A stretch of DNA of 64,000 bases, taken from Niastella sp. (GTDB taxonomy: Bacteria > Bacteroidota > Bacteroidia > Chitinophagales > Chitinophagaceae). The notes beneath the pieces were generated by a model that searched no databases, was not told the DNA's origin, and saw nothing but the letters and a program-made list of their open reading frames with translations. The stretch is from NCBI GenBank assembly GCA_017744515.1, contig JAGIBF010000003.1, positions 1 to 64,000 of the forward strand. The letters run 5' to 3'. Shown here one piece after another: positions 50,725 to 59,131 of this stretch. Positions within the stretch are counted from its first letter, which is position 1; the number at the start of each line of letters is the position of its first letter. A program made the translations under genes and the position numbers.

Positions 50725-51744
50725 ATGTCTACAAATAACGAAAAACTCAAAGCGCTGAAGCTGACGATTGACAAAATTGAAAAGGACTTCGGCAAAGGAA
50801 GTGTGATGATGATGAATGAAAAGTCTACTGAGCCTACAGAGGTAGTATCCTCGGGTTCTATTGGATTGGATTCTGCGCTGGGAGTAGGCGGCTTTCCCAA
50901 AGGCCGTATTGTAGAGATATATGGGCCTGAGTCTTCCGGTAAAACAACAATCGCCATCCACGCTATTGCGGAAGCACAGAAAAAGGGCGGTATGTGTGCT
51001 ATTATCGATGCGGAGCATGCTTTTGACAGCGGCTACGCGCAAAAGCTGGGTGTGGATGTAGATAACCTGCTGATCTCTCAGCCTGATTATGGTGAGCAAG
51101 CCCTGGAAATTGCCGACCGCCTGATCTTATCCGGCGCACTGGATGTAGTAGTTATCGACTCTGTTGCCGCCCTGGTACCTAAAGGTGAGCTGGAAGGTGA
51201 AATGGGTGACAGCAAAATGGGCCTTCAGGCAAGGTTGATGTCTCAAGCTCTCCGTAAACTGACTGCTACTATCAATAAAACAAATACCATTTGCATTTTC
51301 ATCAACCAGCTTCGTGAGAAGATCGGTGTGATGTTTGGTAATCCTGAAACCACTACCGGTGGTAACGCCCTGAAGTTCTACGCTTCTATCCGTCTCGATA
51401 TCCGCCGTATGGCACAGATCAAGGATGGTGATGAGGCGATCGGTAATCGTGTAAAGGTGAAAGTGGTAAAGAATAAAGTAGCTCCTCCTTTCCGTGCAGC
51501 AGAATTCGATATCGTATTCGGTGAAGGTATTTCCAAAACAGGTGAGATATTGGATATGGGTGTTGAACTGAGCGTAGTGCAAAAGAGCGGCAGCTGGTTT
51601 AGCTATAACGGCGACAAGCTGGGCCAGGGACGTGATGCTGTTAAGAAATTATTGCAGGACAATCCTGAACTCTCTAATGAGATTGAAGGAAAAATCCGCG
51701 CGAAAATAAAAGAAATGCAAACCGGTGCTGCACCCACTGCATAA
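50725..51744 (+). CDS. recA: RecA recombinase
   Basis: A 339-residue RecA, normal length. Walker A GPESSGKT is at residues 67-74, then [20 protein letters not shown], Walker [17 protein letters not shown], the L1 loop [14 protein letters not shown] and L2 [20 protein letters not shown] are all present. It polymerises on single-stranded DNA for homologous recombination. The start ATG follows an AT-rich leader. The gene is single, with its own terminator at 51785, and is flanked by two inverted copies of a palindrome-promoter arrangement. Confidence 0.98.
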   Translation: MSTNNEKLKALKLTIDKIEKDFGKGSVMMMNEKSTEPTEVVSSGSIGLDSALGVGGFPKGRIVEIYGPESSGKTTIAIHAIAEAQKKGGMCAIIDAEHAFDSGYAQKLGVDVDNLLISQPDYGEQALEIADRLILSGALDVVVIDSVAALVPKGELEGEMGDSKMGLQARLMSQALRKLTATINKTNTICIFINQLREKIGVMFGNPETTTGGNALKFYASIRLDIRRMAQIKDGDEAIGNRVKVKVVKNKVAPPFRAAEFDIVFGEGISKTGEILDMGVELSVVQKSGSWFSYNGDKLGQGRDAVKKLLQDNPELSNEIEGKIRAKIKEMQTGAAPTA

Positions 51745-51784
51745 ACTTTGTTATAGTAAGTGAATACTAAGGGGTTAGTAAATG

Positions 51785-51812
51785 AAAGGTCCTGATTCTT
51801 CAGGACCTTTTT
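51785..51812 (+). terminator. recA terminator
   Basis: AAAGGTCCTG, loop ATTCTT, CAGGACCTTT and a following T-run; it starts 41 bases after the recA stop. Confidence 0.92.
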
Positions 51813-51820
51813 TATTTAGA

Positions 51821-51873
51821 CCCTTCGACAGGCTTTCCCGTACAGGCACCGCGGAACGGGACAGGCAGGGTGA
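51821..51873. repeat. CTTCGACAGGCT dispersed repeat split by an inserted hairpin
   Basis: CCCTTCGACAGGCT and AGGGTGACAG, normally contiguous apart from a few bases, are separated here by about 31 bases containing TCCCGT...ACGGGA arms. Confidence 0.55.
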
Positions 51874-51924
51874 CAGTTTAATTCGAGTGCTTTATGGATT
51901 TGCTTTCTTAAGTAGCAGAAATAA

Positions 51925-51952
51925 AAAAGGGGTCTGAATAGACATTCAACCC
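51925..51952 (-). terminator. Minus-strand rho-independent terminator
   Basis: Read on the minus strand: GGGGTTGAAT, GTCT loop, ATTCAGACCCC (one bulged G), then TTTTTTA. No minus-strand protein gene ends just before it: the sorting-domain gene stops at 52171, more than 200 bases away. Confidence 0.75.
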
Positions 51953-51981
51953 CGCTTTAAAATCCAATATCCTATGAAAAA
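51926..51981 (-). ncRNA. Putative small RNA behind recA (about 55 bases, minus strand)
   Basis: Inferred from the promoter at 51988-52033 and the terminator at 51925-51952, both on the minus strand and only about 40 bases apart. It has no coding potential of note. Its promoter mirrors the one upstream of recA. Confidence 0.38.
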
Positions 51982-51987
51982 CCGTGG

Positions 51988-52033
51988 TAAAAATAAGGGT
52001 GAATTTTGACATGTGCAATACCATTTTGTGGTT
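51988..52033 (-). promoter_or_regulatory. Promoter with ACCAC-AAA-ATGGT palindrome abutting the -33 box (inverted copy)
   Basis: On the minus strand AACCACAAAATGGTATTG, then 20 bases, then TATTTTTA (51995-51988). Shared with the copy at 50444: ACCACAAARTGGTATTGC and the identical 20-base spacing. Confidence 0.6.
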
Positions 52034-52170
52034 ATAGTAAAAATACTCTGTGAAAGAAGTAGTAACGCTGATAAAAGGGGACTTAATTCCCCGGAATAAG
52101 GGATAACACTTTCCAACTTTTTAATATACAGGGGAAAAACCGGCTTGGTTAACCGACACACTACCGGTTG

Positions 52171-52806
52171 TTAGTTTTTAAGGAGTCTTTCCTGGGAGGT
52201 GATCCCGGTCGTAAGATTACTAATCCGGAGGATATACATCCCCTTTTCGAGGGAGGCTACATTGAGGGTTTGCAGGCCCTGTAGTTTGCTATGCGAAAGG
52301 CGTACTTTTCCGTTTTGATCTACTACCTGCACATCGAGCAGGTACTCTGAGCGGATGATCAGAATATTATCTACAGGATTGGGATAGAACCTGAAGGTTA
52401 TATCTCCGGCAATAATAGCAGGAATTGTTTTCGAGTATTGGATAGCGCCTTGTTTTCCGGCAAAACGGACGCGGTATACGTTGCGTCCTTTAGCTGGTGC
52501 GTCATCGATCCATTCGTACCAGATGTTGGAAGAGGTTTGTTTAATTACAGAGATCGTCTCAAAGTCGCGGCCATTGCAGCTACGCTCCACCGCCACGAAC
52601 TCGGCTGTATTATTGTTTACCATTCGCCAGTTGAGGATGACTTTTGAGCTTTCTTTGATAGCTGCCACCAGGTCGGTGAGGTAGATTGCTGAATCAGGAA
52701 CGGTGGTAGCCGTTTCTTCCGGAGGGGCTCCGGCTGAGCTATCCTGCGCAACAACACAAAGGTGTGTGCACAGGCTTACCAAGCATATCAGCAAACCTTT
52801 GTACAT
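52171..52806 (-). CDS. Secreted protein with T9SS type A C-terminal sorting domain
   Basis: A 211-residue protein: signal peptide (residues 1-20, ending CVVAQD), an acidic linker, a small beta-sandwich (about 45-125, with VNNNTAEFVAVERSCNGRDF) and a Por_Secre_tail domain (about 135-211: FRFYPNPVDNILIIRSE, GMYILRISNLTTGI, SQERLLKN). The tail directs export by the type IX secretion system and attachment or release at the surface. The central part is a fibronectin-like fold of unknown binding role. Function otherwise unknown. Confidence 0.87.
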   Translation of the reverse strand: MYKGLLICLVSLCTHLCVVAQDSSAGAPPEETATTVPDSAIYLTDLVAAIKESSKVILNWRMVNNNTAEFVAVERSCNGRDFETISVIKQTSSNIWYEWIDDAPAKGRNVYRVRFAGKQGAIQYSKTIPAIIAGDITFRFYPNPVDNILIIRSEYLLDVQVVDQNGKVRLSHSKLQGLQTLNVASLEKGMYILRISNLTTGITSQERLLKN

Positions 52807-52963
52807 AGAATTTAATGGGAACTTAAATGGGAAATAGTTATTAACAATTACTGTGCCCGAATGTGGAAAACGCGATATCGTACTGAAAATTATTCCTCTT
52901 ACGTTAAAGTTTCTTCAAAATCCCTTTACCTTTTCAGCCCGAAACCTTTAATACAATAAAGCT

Positions 52964-53425
52964 ATGTCGACAACAAGGCGAATTAATGCCCGCAAGCGGA
53001 TCGCGCTGGTAGCGCATGATAATAAGAAGAAGGACCTCATTGATTGGGCAGAATTCAACAAGGTTGTATTAGCCAAACATGAACTAATTGCAACCGGCAC
53101 TACGGGCAAACTGCTGGAAGAAAAGCTCGACAGACCGGTTAAGAAGTTATTGAGCGGCCCTCTTGGTGGTGACCAACAGATCGGCGCTCTCATAGCGGTT
53201 GGAGAGATCGATGTGATGATCTTTTTCTGGGACCCCATGGAAGCCCAGCCTCATGATAGTGATGTAAAGGCCTTGCTGCGGGTGGCTATTGCCTGGAATT
53301 GCATTGTAGCCTGCGACCGATCGACGGCCGACTTTGTATTGACCTCTCCGCTGATGCAGGCTGATTATGCAGCCACGCTCACTGATTATACGGATTACCT
53401 GAAAAGAAGGATTGAGCATAAGTAA
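52964..53425 (+). CDS. mgsA: Methylglyoxal synthase
   Basis: A 153-residue enzyme converting dihydroxyacetone phosphate to methylglyoxal and phosphate, a bypass of lower glycolysis. The catalytic residues line up with E. coli MgsA after a one-residue shift: H18 (AHDN), D70 (GGDQQ), D90 (FFWDP), H97 and D100. The phosphate loop TGTTG is at 44-48. Length is normal. It is monocistronic, 74 bases ahead of uvrB on the same strand. Confidence 0.95.
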   Translation: MSTTRRINARKRIALVAHDNKKKDLIDWAEFNKVVLAKHELIATGTTGKLLEEKLDRPVKKLLSGPLGGDQQIGALIAVGEIDVMIFFWDPMEAQPHDSDVKALLRVAIAWNCIVACDRSTADFVLTSPLMQADYAATLTDYTDYLKRRIEHK

Positions 53426-53498
53426 ATTGATATTCAACTGCTTACAGCAGAGGCATTGTGTCAACTTATGTGCACGATAATTGTTATAGTTAAACTAT

Positions 53499-55547
53499 AT
53501 GCCTTTTAATTTACGCGCGCCTTTTCCTCCGGCCGGAGATCAGCCGGAAGCCATCCGGCAACTTACTGAAGGAGTTTTGAATGGAGAGAAGCACCAAACC
53601 CTCCTTGGAGTGACGGGTAGTGGTAAGACTTTTACCATTGCCAATGTAATTCAGCAGGTTCAACGTCCTACTCTGGTCCTTACGCATAACAAAACGCTGG
53701 TGGCCCAGCTGTATGGGGAGTTCAAACAGTTTTTCCCAGACAATGCTGTGGGCTACTTTGTGAGTTATTATGATTACTACCAGCCTGAGGCTTATCTGCC
53801 TGTCAGCGATACTTATATTGAAAAGGACCTCAGTATTAATGAGGAGCTCGATAAGCTGCGCCTTCATGCCACTACCGAGTTGCTGAGTGGCCGCCGGGAT
53901 ATTATTGTGGTGGCCAGCGTGAGTTGTATTTATGGTATCGGTAACCCTGCCGAGTTTGAAAACGGCATCATCCGTATTCACCAGGGTCAGGTCCTTTCCC
54001 GGCAGGGATTTCTGCATGGGCTGGTGAACGCTCTCTATATAAGAAGTCAGACTGATTTTACGCGTGGCTCGTTCCGGGTGAAGGGTGATACCGTGGATAT
54101 CAATCTTCCTTATATGGACTGGGGGTACCGGGTAACTTTCTTTGGTGACGAGATTGAAAGTATCGAAACGTTGGAGATATCCAGTGGCAAGCGGATCGGG
54201 GTGGTAGATAATGCCGCCATCTTCCCTGCCAACCTGTACCTCGCTCCCAAAGACATGATCCAGGAGATCCTTCATGAGATCCAGGATGAGTGTGCCGCCC
54301 AAGTGGACTATTTTAAGCAAAATGGTAAATATATTGAAGCGCAACGTCTCAGTGAGCGGGTGAATTATGATGTAGAGATGATCCGGGAGCTTGGTTATTG
54401 TAATGGGGTAGAGAATTACTCCCGCTTCTTCGACAGGCGCGTGCCCGGTACAAGACCTTTCTGTTTATTGGATTATTTTCCTAAGGATTTCCTGTGTGTG
54501 ATCGATGAGAGTCACCAAACTATTCCACAGATCAGTGGCATGTATGGAGGCGACCGGAGCCGTAAGCTTATTCTCGTAGATTTTGGATTCCGTCTTCCTT
54601 CTGCCCTTGATAACCGTCCGTTGAACTTTCATGAGTTTGAGCAGATCGTAGATCAAAGTATTTATGTATCAGCTACGCCGGGTGATTATGAACTGGACAG
54701 GAGTGAGGGTATTGTTGTAGAGCAGGTGGTGAGACCTACCGGCCTGCTGGACCCTCCTATCGAGGTAAGGCCCAGTGTGAATCAGATCGATGACTTGCTT
54801 GACGAAATAGACAAGCGTGTGACCAAAGGTGACCGTGTACTGGTGACTACGCTTACCAAGCGCATGGCTGAAGAAATGGACAAGTACCTGCACCGCATCA
54901 ATATCAAATCGAAGTATATCCACAGTGAAGTGGATACGCTGGAGCGGGTTGAAATCCTGCGCCAGTTGCGACTGGGAGAGATCGATGTGCTGGTGGGTGT
55001 AAACCTGCTGCGGGAAGGTCTCGACCTTCCGGAGGTTTCCCTTGTGGCTATTCTCGATGCCGATAAAGAAGGTTTCCTACGTAATGAAAAGTCGCTGACA
55101 CAAACGGCTGGCCGTGCCGCCCGTAATGTTGATGGTCTGGTGATCTTTTATGCCGATACCATGACTGAAAGCATGCAGCGCACCATCGATGAGACTACAC
55201 GCCGCCGGGAAAAGCAAGTGGCTTTCAATATCGCTAATAATATTACGCCTCGTACTGTTACTAAATCCAAGGAACAGGTGTTTGCTCAAACCTCGGTACT
55301 GGATATTAAGGGTTACGATACCAACAATCCGTATGCTATTGCTCCGGATGGAGAGTTGGTAGTGCATGCTGCGGCAGAAGAGCAAGCGGTTTATCAAACG
55401 ATTCCTCAACTCGAGAAGGCTATTGGTAAAACCAAGAAGGAAATGGAGAAGGCTGCGCGCGATCTCGACTTCATGGAGGCCGCCAGGCTGCGGGATGAAA
55501 TGTTTGGTATGCAGAAGAAGCTGGAGGAGTTGAAGGGAGCGAAATAA
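53499..55547 (+). CDS. uvrB: Excinuclease ABC subunit B (UvrB)
   Basis: A 682-residue UvrB of normal length. Walker A GVTGSGKT is at 37-44, the damage-probing beta-hairpin region YYDYYQPEAYLP at about 92-103, CVIDESH, the helicase C-terminal motifs (VLVTTLTKRMAEEM, GVNLLREGLDLPEVSLVAIL) and RAARN. The UVR motif for UvrC contact is at the C-terminus (EMEKAARDLDFMEAARLRDE). It verifies DNA damage in nucleotide excision repair with UvrA and UvrC (not in this window) and UvrD, which is. polA follows after 83 bases. Confidence 0.97.
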   Translation: MPFNLRAPFPPAGDQPEAIRQLTEGVLNGEKHQTLLGVTGSGKTFTIANVIQQVQRPTLVLTHNKTLVAQLYGEFKQFFPDNAVGYFVSYYDYYQPEAYLPVSDTYIEKDLSINEELDKLRLHATTELLSGRRDIIVVASVSCIYGIGNPAEFENGIIRIHQGQVLSRQGFLHGLVNALYIRSQTDFTRGSFRVKGDTVDINLPYMDWGYRVTFFGDEIESIETLEISSGKRIGVVDNAAIFPANLYLAPKDMIQEILHEIQDECAAQVDYFKQNGKYIEAQRLSERVNYDVEMIRELGYCNGVENYSRFFDRRVPGTRPFCLLDYFPKDFLCVIDESHQTIPQISGMYGGDRSRKLILVDFGFRLPSALDNRPLNFHEFEQIVDQSIYVSATPGDYELDRSEGIVVEQVVRPTGLLDPPIEVRPSVNQIDDLLDEIDKRVTKGDRVLVTTLTKRMAEEMDKYLHRINIKSKYIHSEVDTLERVEILRQLRLGEIDVLVGVNLLREGLDLPEVSLVAILDADKEGFLRNEKSLTQTAGRAARNVDGLVIFYADTMTESMQRTIDETTRRREKQVAFNIANNITPRTVTKSKEQVFAQTSVLDIKGYDTNNPYAIAPDGELVVHAAAEEQAVYQTIPQLEKAIGKTKKEMEKAARDLDFMEAARLRDEMFGMQKKLEELKGAK

Positions 55548-55630
55548 TCGCCTCTATTTTGTCGCAAAACACCCGCAGAAACAGGGCATTTTTCCGCTTC
55601 AGATGTGACCATTGTTGTTAACTTAGCAGC

Positions 55631-58504
55631 ATGAGTCAAAAAGTATTTCTTCTCGACGCTTATGCGCTCGTATTCCGCGCTTATTATGCGCTGATTCGTA
55701 ATCCCCGTATTACTTCCAAAGGAAAGAACACGAATGCGCAGTTCGGTTTCATCAATACGTTACTTGATCTGCTGAATAATCAGAAGCCTTCTCATATGGC
55801 TGTGGCTTTCGACACGCATGCTCCCACTGAACGGCATACAGAATTTGCCGACTATAAGGCCAACCGCCAGGAAGCGCCCGAAGACCTGACTGCTTCTATT
55901 CCCGATATTAAACGTATTATCCGTGGCTTCAACATTCCTATCGTTGAGCTGGATGGCTACGAGGCTGATGACGTGATCGGCACGCTCAGCAAGCAGGCGG
56001 CCAAAGAGGGTTTTGATGTGTATATGGTAACGCCTGACAAGGATTATGGCCAACTGGTAGATGGTAATATTAAAATCTACAAGCCCGGTTACCAAGGTGG
56101 CGAGGCTGAAATCCTCGGCGCCAAGGAGGTGTGTGAGAAATGGAATATCAAGGAAGTGCATCAGGTGATCGATATCCTGGGCTTAATGGGTGATGCTGTC
56201 GACAATATTCCTGGTATTGCCGGCGTGGGCGAGAAAACGGCGGCCAAGCTGCTTAATGAATATGGCACGCTTGAAAATGTATTGAACAATGCGGATAAGA
56301 TCAAAGGTGCGCTTGGTGAGAAGGTGCGTAATGGTAAGAATGCGGCTATCCTTTCCAAGAAGCTGGCCACTATTATTACTGATGTGCCAGTGGCTTTCCA
56401 TGCTGAGGATTTCCGGGTAAAGGAAATGAACCGGGAGTTGTTGCGCGAGGTGTTTACCGAGCTTGAATTTAAAACGGTTGCGAAAAGGGTGCTCGGTGAA
56501 GAGATTTCTATCACTGGTACTAAGCCAACAGCTCCGGAAGGAGTGCAGACTGATCTGTTTGGGAATGTGGTGGAGGGGAAGAAGAAGAATACAGAATCCA
56601 GAATTCAGAATACAGAAGTAGGGGCAGAGGGCGCAAGTGATGATGAAAGGGTGGAAAGTAGTGAGGCTATCGTGGCTGGTAAAACTATTCGTAATACACC
56701 GCATAAATATATTGCCATTACCGGCGACGATGCTATTAAAACGCTCGTGAAGGAGTTGCTGGAGCAGCCGGAAATATGTTTCGATACGGAAACGACCGGT
56801 ATCGATGCGAATGATGCGGACATGGTGGGTATGAGTTTTTCTTACACTCCGGGGGAGGCTTATTATGTTCCTGTGCCTACAGGCGATGTAGAAGGCACTA
56901 AAGCTATTCTGAAGGAATTTGAAAAGTTGTTCAATAAAACAACAGATATCACCTGGGTGGGTCAGAACCTCAAGTACGATATGCTCGTGCTTAAATGGTA
57001 TGGCTACGAGCTGAAGGGTAATACATTCGATACTATGCTGGCTCACTATGTGATCGAGCCTGACGGCAAGCGCAGCATGGATGTTATGAGTGCGCAGTAT
57101 TTAGGTTATGAACCTATTCATATCGATGAGCTCATAGGTAAGAAGGGAAAGAACCAGGGTAATATGCGCGATGTAGCGCTGGATAAGATCACAGAGTATG
57201 CTGCCGAAGATGCTGACATTACCTTGCAATTGAAGCAGGTATTTGCGCCTCAGCTGAAAAGTAAGGATGTAGAACGCGTTTTTCTTGAAGTAGAGAACCC
57301 GCTGGTGAAGGTGCTGACCGATATGGAGTTTGAAGGGGTAAAGGTAGATGTGAACTTCCTGAAAGAATATTCCTCTCAGCTTGAGAAGGAAGCCAAGCAG
57401 GCGGAAGAAAATGTGTATCAGCAGGCGGGTTTAAAATTCAATCTTGCTTCTCCCAAACAACTGGGTGAGGTGTTGTTTGAAAAGCTGCAGCTGGACCCTA
57501 AAGCTAAAAAGACCAAGACCGGTCAATATGCAACCGGTGAAGACGTACTGCTGAAGCTGGCCAGTCAAAACAAGATCGTGGATGATATTCTCGCGTTCCG
57601 GGAGTTGACGAAGCTGAAGTCTACTTATGTGGATGCGCTTCCTGAAATGATCAATCGCAAGACCGGCCGGGTGCATACTTCTTATGCGCAAGCTGTTGCT
57701 GTTACGGGTCGCTTATCCAGCAATAATCCCAACTTGCAGAATATTCCTGTAAGGACAGAAAGGGGGAAGGAAATCCGTAAGGCTTTCATCCCGAGGGATA
57801 GTGACCATATTTTGTTGTCTGCCGACTATTCACAAATAGAGTTGCGCATTGTGGCCGCTATCAGTGGCGACCCTGCCATGTGTGATGCTTTCAAGCATGC
57901 CAAAGACATTCACACTGCTACTGCCGCCAAAGTATATGGCGTAGATGAAAAGGATGTTACGAAGGAGATGCGCTATAAAGCGAAGAGTGTAAACTTTGGT
58001 ATCATCTATGGTCAGGGGGCTTTTGGCCTGGCTGACAACCTCGGCATCAGCAGGACTGAAGCGAAGGAAATTATCGATACTTATAAAAAACAGTTTGCCA
58101 ATATTCAAAAGTATATGGATGATACCATCAACTTTGCCCGTGAAACGGGTTATGTGCAAACGCTGATGGGCCGTAAACGCTGGCTGCGTGATATCAACTC
58201 TTCCAACTTCACCGTACGGGGTTTTGCAGAGCGCAACGCCATCAACTCTCCTATTCAGGGTACGGCTGCCGACATGATCAAGCTGGCCATGATCAGTATT
58301 CATGAGGCTTTCAAGAAGCACAAGTTTAAATCTAAAATGATCCTGCAGGTGCATGACGAGTTGATCTTCGATGCTACACGTGATGAAGCGGAAACCATCA
58401 AGCCGATCATTCTTGATTGTATGCGGAATGCACTGCCGCTGCCTAATGAAGTGCCTGTAGAAGCTGAGATTGGTGGTGGAGAGAACTGGCTGGAAGCGCA
58501 CTAA
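55631..58504 (+). CDS. polA: DNA polymerase I
   Basis: A 957-residue PolA with all three domains. The 5'-3' exonuclease (about 1-290) shows AFDTHAPTERH, GYEADDVIGTL and DKDYGQLV. The proofreading 3'-5' exonuclease (about 370-550) keeps its metal motif FDTETTG (D384/E386). The polymerase (about 560-957) has SADYSQIELRI (about 731), KSVNFGIIYGQGAFG and VHDELIFD (about 907). The linker between the first two domains (about 310-350) contains a short repetitive insertion, listed separately. It works in repair synthesis and Okazaki maturation. Its stop overlaps the convergent small membrane protein gene by 4 bases. Confidence 0.97.
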   Translation: MSQKVFLLDAYALVFRAYYALIRNPRITSKGKNTNAQFGFINTLLDLLNNQKPSHMAVAFDTHAPTERHTEFADYKANRQEAPEDLTASIPDIKRIIRGFNIPIVELDGYEADDVIGTLSKQAAKEGFDVYMVTPDKDYGQLVDGNIKIYKPGYQGGEAEILGAKEVCEKWNIKEVHQVIDILGLMGDAVDNIPGIAGVGEKTAAKLLNEYGTLENVLNNADKIKGALGEKVRNGKNAAILSKKLATIITDVPVAFHAEDFRVKEMNRELLREVFTELEFKTVAKRVLGEEISITGTKPTAPEGVQTDLFGNVVEGKKKNTESRIQNTEVGAEGASDDERVESSEAIVAGKTIRNTPHKYIAITGDDAIKTLVKELLEQPEICFDTETTGIDANDADMVGMSFSYTPGEAYYVPVPTGDVEGTKAILKEFEKLFNKTTDITWVGQNLKYDMLVLKWYGYELKGNTFDTMLAHYVIEPDGKRSMDVMSAQYLGYEPIHIDELIGKKGKNQGNMRDVALDKITEYAAEDADITLQLKQVFAPQLKSKDVERVFLEVENPLVKVLTDMEFEGVKVDVNFLKEYSSQLEKEAKQAEENVYQQAGLKFNLASPKQLGEVLFEKLQLDPKAKKTKTGQYATGEDVLLKLASQNKIVDDILAFRELTKLKSTYVDALPEMINRKTGRVHTSYAQAVAVTGRLSSNNPNLQNIPVRTERGKEIRKAFIPRDSDHILLSADYSQIELRIVAAISGDPAMCDAFKHAKDIHTATAAKVYGVDEKDVTKEMRYKAKSVNFGIIYGQGAFGLADNLGISRTEAKEIIDTYKKQFANIQKYMDDTINFARETGYVQTLMGRKRWLRDINSSNFTVRGFAERNAINSPIQGTAADMIKLAMISIHEAFKKHKFKSKMILQVHDELIFDATRDEAETIKPIILDCMRNALPLPNEVPVEAEIGGGENWLEAH
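56584..56618 (+). repeat. AGAATACAGAATCCAGAATTCAG-type repeat inside polA
   Basis: Tandem CAGAAT-like units within the interdomain linker of PolA, encoding KNTESRIQNTEV. The text is of the kind otherwise seen between genes and differs from surrounding codon usage. Confidence 0.7.
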
Positions 58505-58908
58505 TGGTTGGCAACTTTGTGCTGCCGGAGTGCTTTTTGGATACGCTCGTGGTAGGTGGTCTGGTCGTCGAGGGTTTTGCTCATGAGCCGGAGATCCAGG
58601 TTTTTGGAATGGAGGCCACGGAGCCCGGTGTAATTGTCATCGCTGAATATTTGATCGCGGGCTGCTTCCAGTTCGGATATCTTTTTGCGGAATGTATCGC
58701 CTTCTATAAAGGCTTTATCGAGTGCATTGTTTTTTTGGGCGAATTGCTGCAGGTCGGCAATGAGTTGGGCATTGAGGTTTTTAACCTGTTCAAACTTAGC
58801 GATGAGTTCTTTTCTTTCTCTGGCAGGTTTTGTTATGAACATGGGTCTGTAAATAGCCAGGTATCCCACTGCTATCGCTACCAGTATAATAAGCACGAAT
58901 GGTTCCAT
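58501..58908 (-). CDS. Small membrane-anchored coiled-coil protein, unknown function
   Basis: A 135-residue protein with one N-terminal helix (residues 4-21, FVLIILVAIAVGYLAIY) and a charged, mostly helical remainder (KPARERKELIAKFEQVKNLN, then ISELEAARDQIFSDDN). I recognise no family. The opposite strand has a frame of similar length (58504-58929), but the minus-strand frame has the sensible topology and composition. Its end overlaps the polA stop by 4 bases. A role at the inner membrane is all that can be said. Confidence 0.7.
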   Translation of the reverse strand: MEPFVLIILVAIAVGYLAIYRPMFITKPARERKELIAKFEQVKNLNAQLIADLQQFAQKNNALDKAFIEGDTFRKKISELEAARDQIFSDDNYTGLRGLHSKNLDLRLMSKTLDDQTTYHERIQKALRQHKVANH

Positions 58909-58968
58909 AGGTCAGCAATCCGATGTTGAGGTAATATAACCGTTATGGAAAAGCTACGATTTTTTTTT

Positions 58969-59010
58969 GTCTGAACCATGATTTGTGGGATTTTTTGGAT
59001 TTGAAGGATA
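58969..59010. repeat. Dispersed repeat, GTCTGAACCATGATT...GGGATTT family, copy 2
   Basis: TGTCTGAACCATGATTTGTG then GGATTTTTTGGATTTGAAGG. It matches copy 1 at 3483. Confidence 0.7.
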
Positions 59011-59053
59011 TATTAATGATACTTCTTGTGGAATAATAACTACATTCTGATAA

Positions 59054-59098
59054 TACAAAAGCGGTTACATGCATAGGTGGCATGTAACCGCTTTTGTA
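59054..59098. terminator. Terminator of the MscS-family gene
   Basis: A 19-base perfect stem: TACAAAAGCGGTTACATGC and GCATGTAACCGCTTTTGTA with a 7-base loop, 34 bases behind the minus-strand stop at 59132. Confidence 0.9.
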
Positions 59099-59131
59099 TT
59101 GTAGTGGATCTTGAAGGCCGGTGTTAGTTGT

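Larger units (their letters stand above)
51745..52170. other. 426-base region behind recA with a second putative small transcription unit
   Basis: It holds the recA terminator, a modified CTTCGACAGGCT repeat (51821-51873), and a minus-strand promoter/terminator pair (51988-52033 and 51925-51952). No protein-coding gene is seen. Confidence 0.6.

Noticed and set aside
34044..58504. uvrD, recA, uvrB and polA as a DNA-repair island
   Set aside because: They are separated by unrelated genes, face different directions and have their own terminators; the co-location is loose and may be chance.
58504..58929. A 141-residue plus-strand frame after polA
   Set aside because: The opposite strand has a better protein (one membrane helix plus coiled coil, natural composition); this frame is Phe/Gly/Cys-rich in the manner of an antisense shadow.
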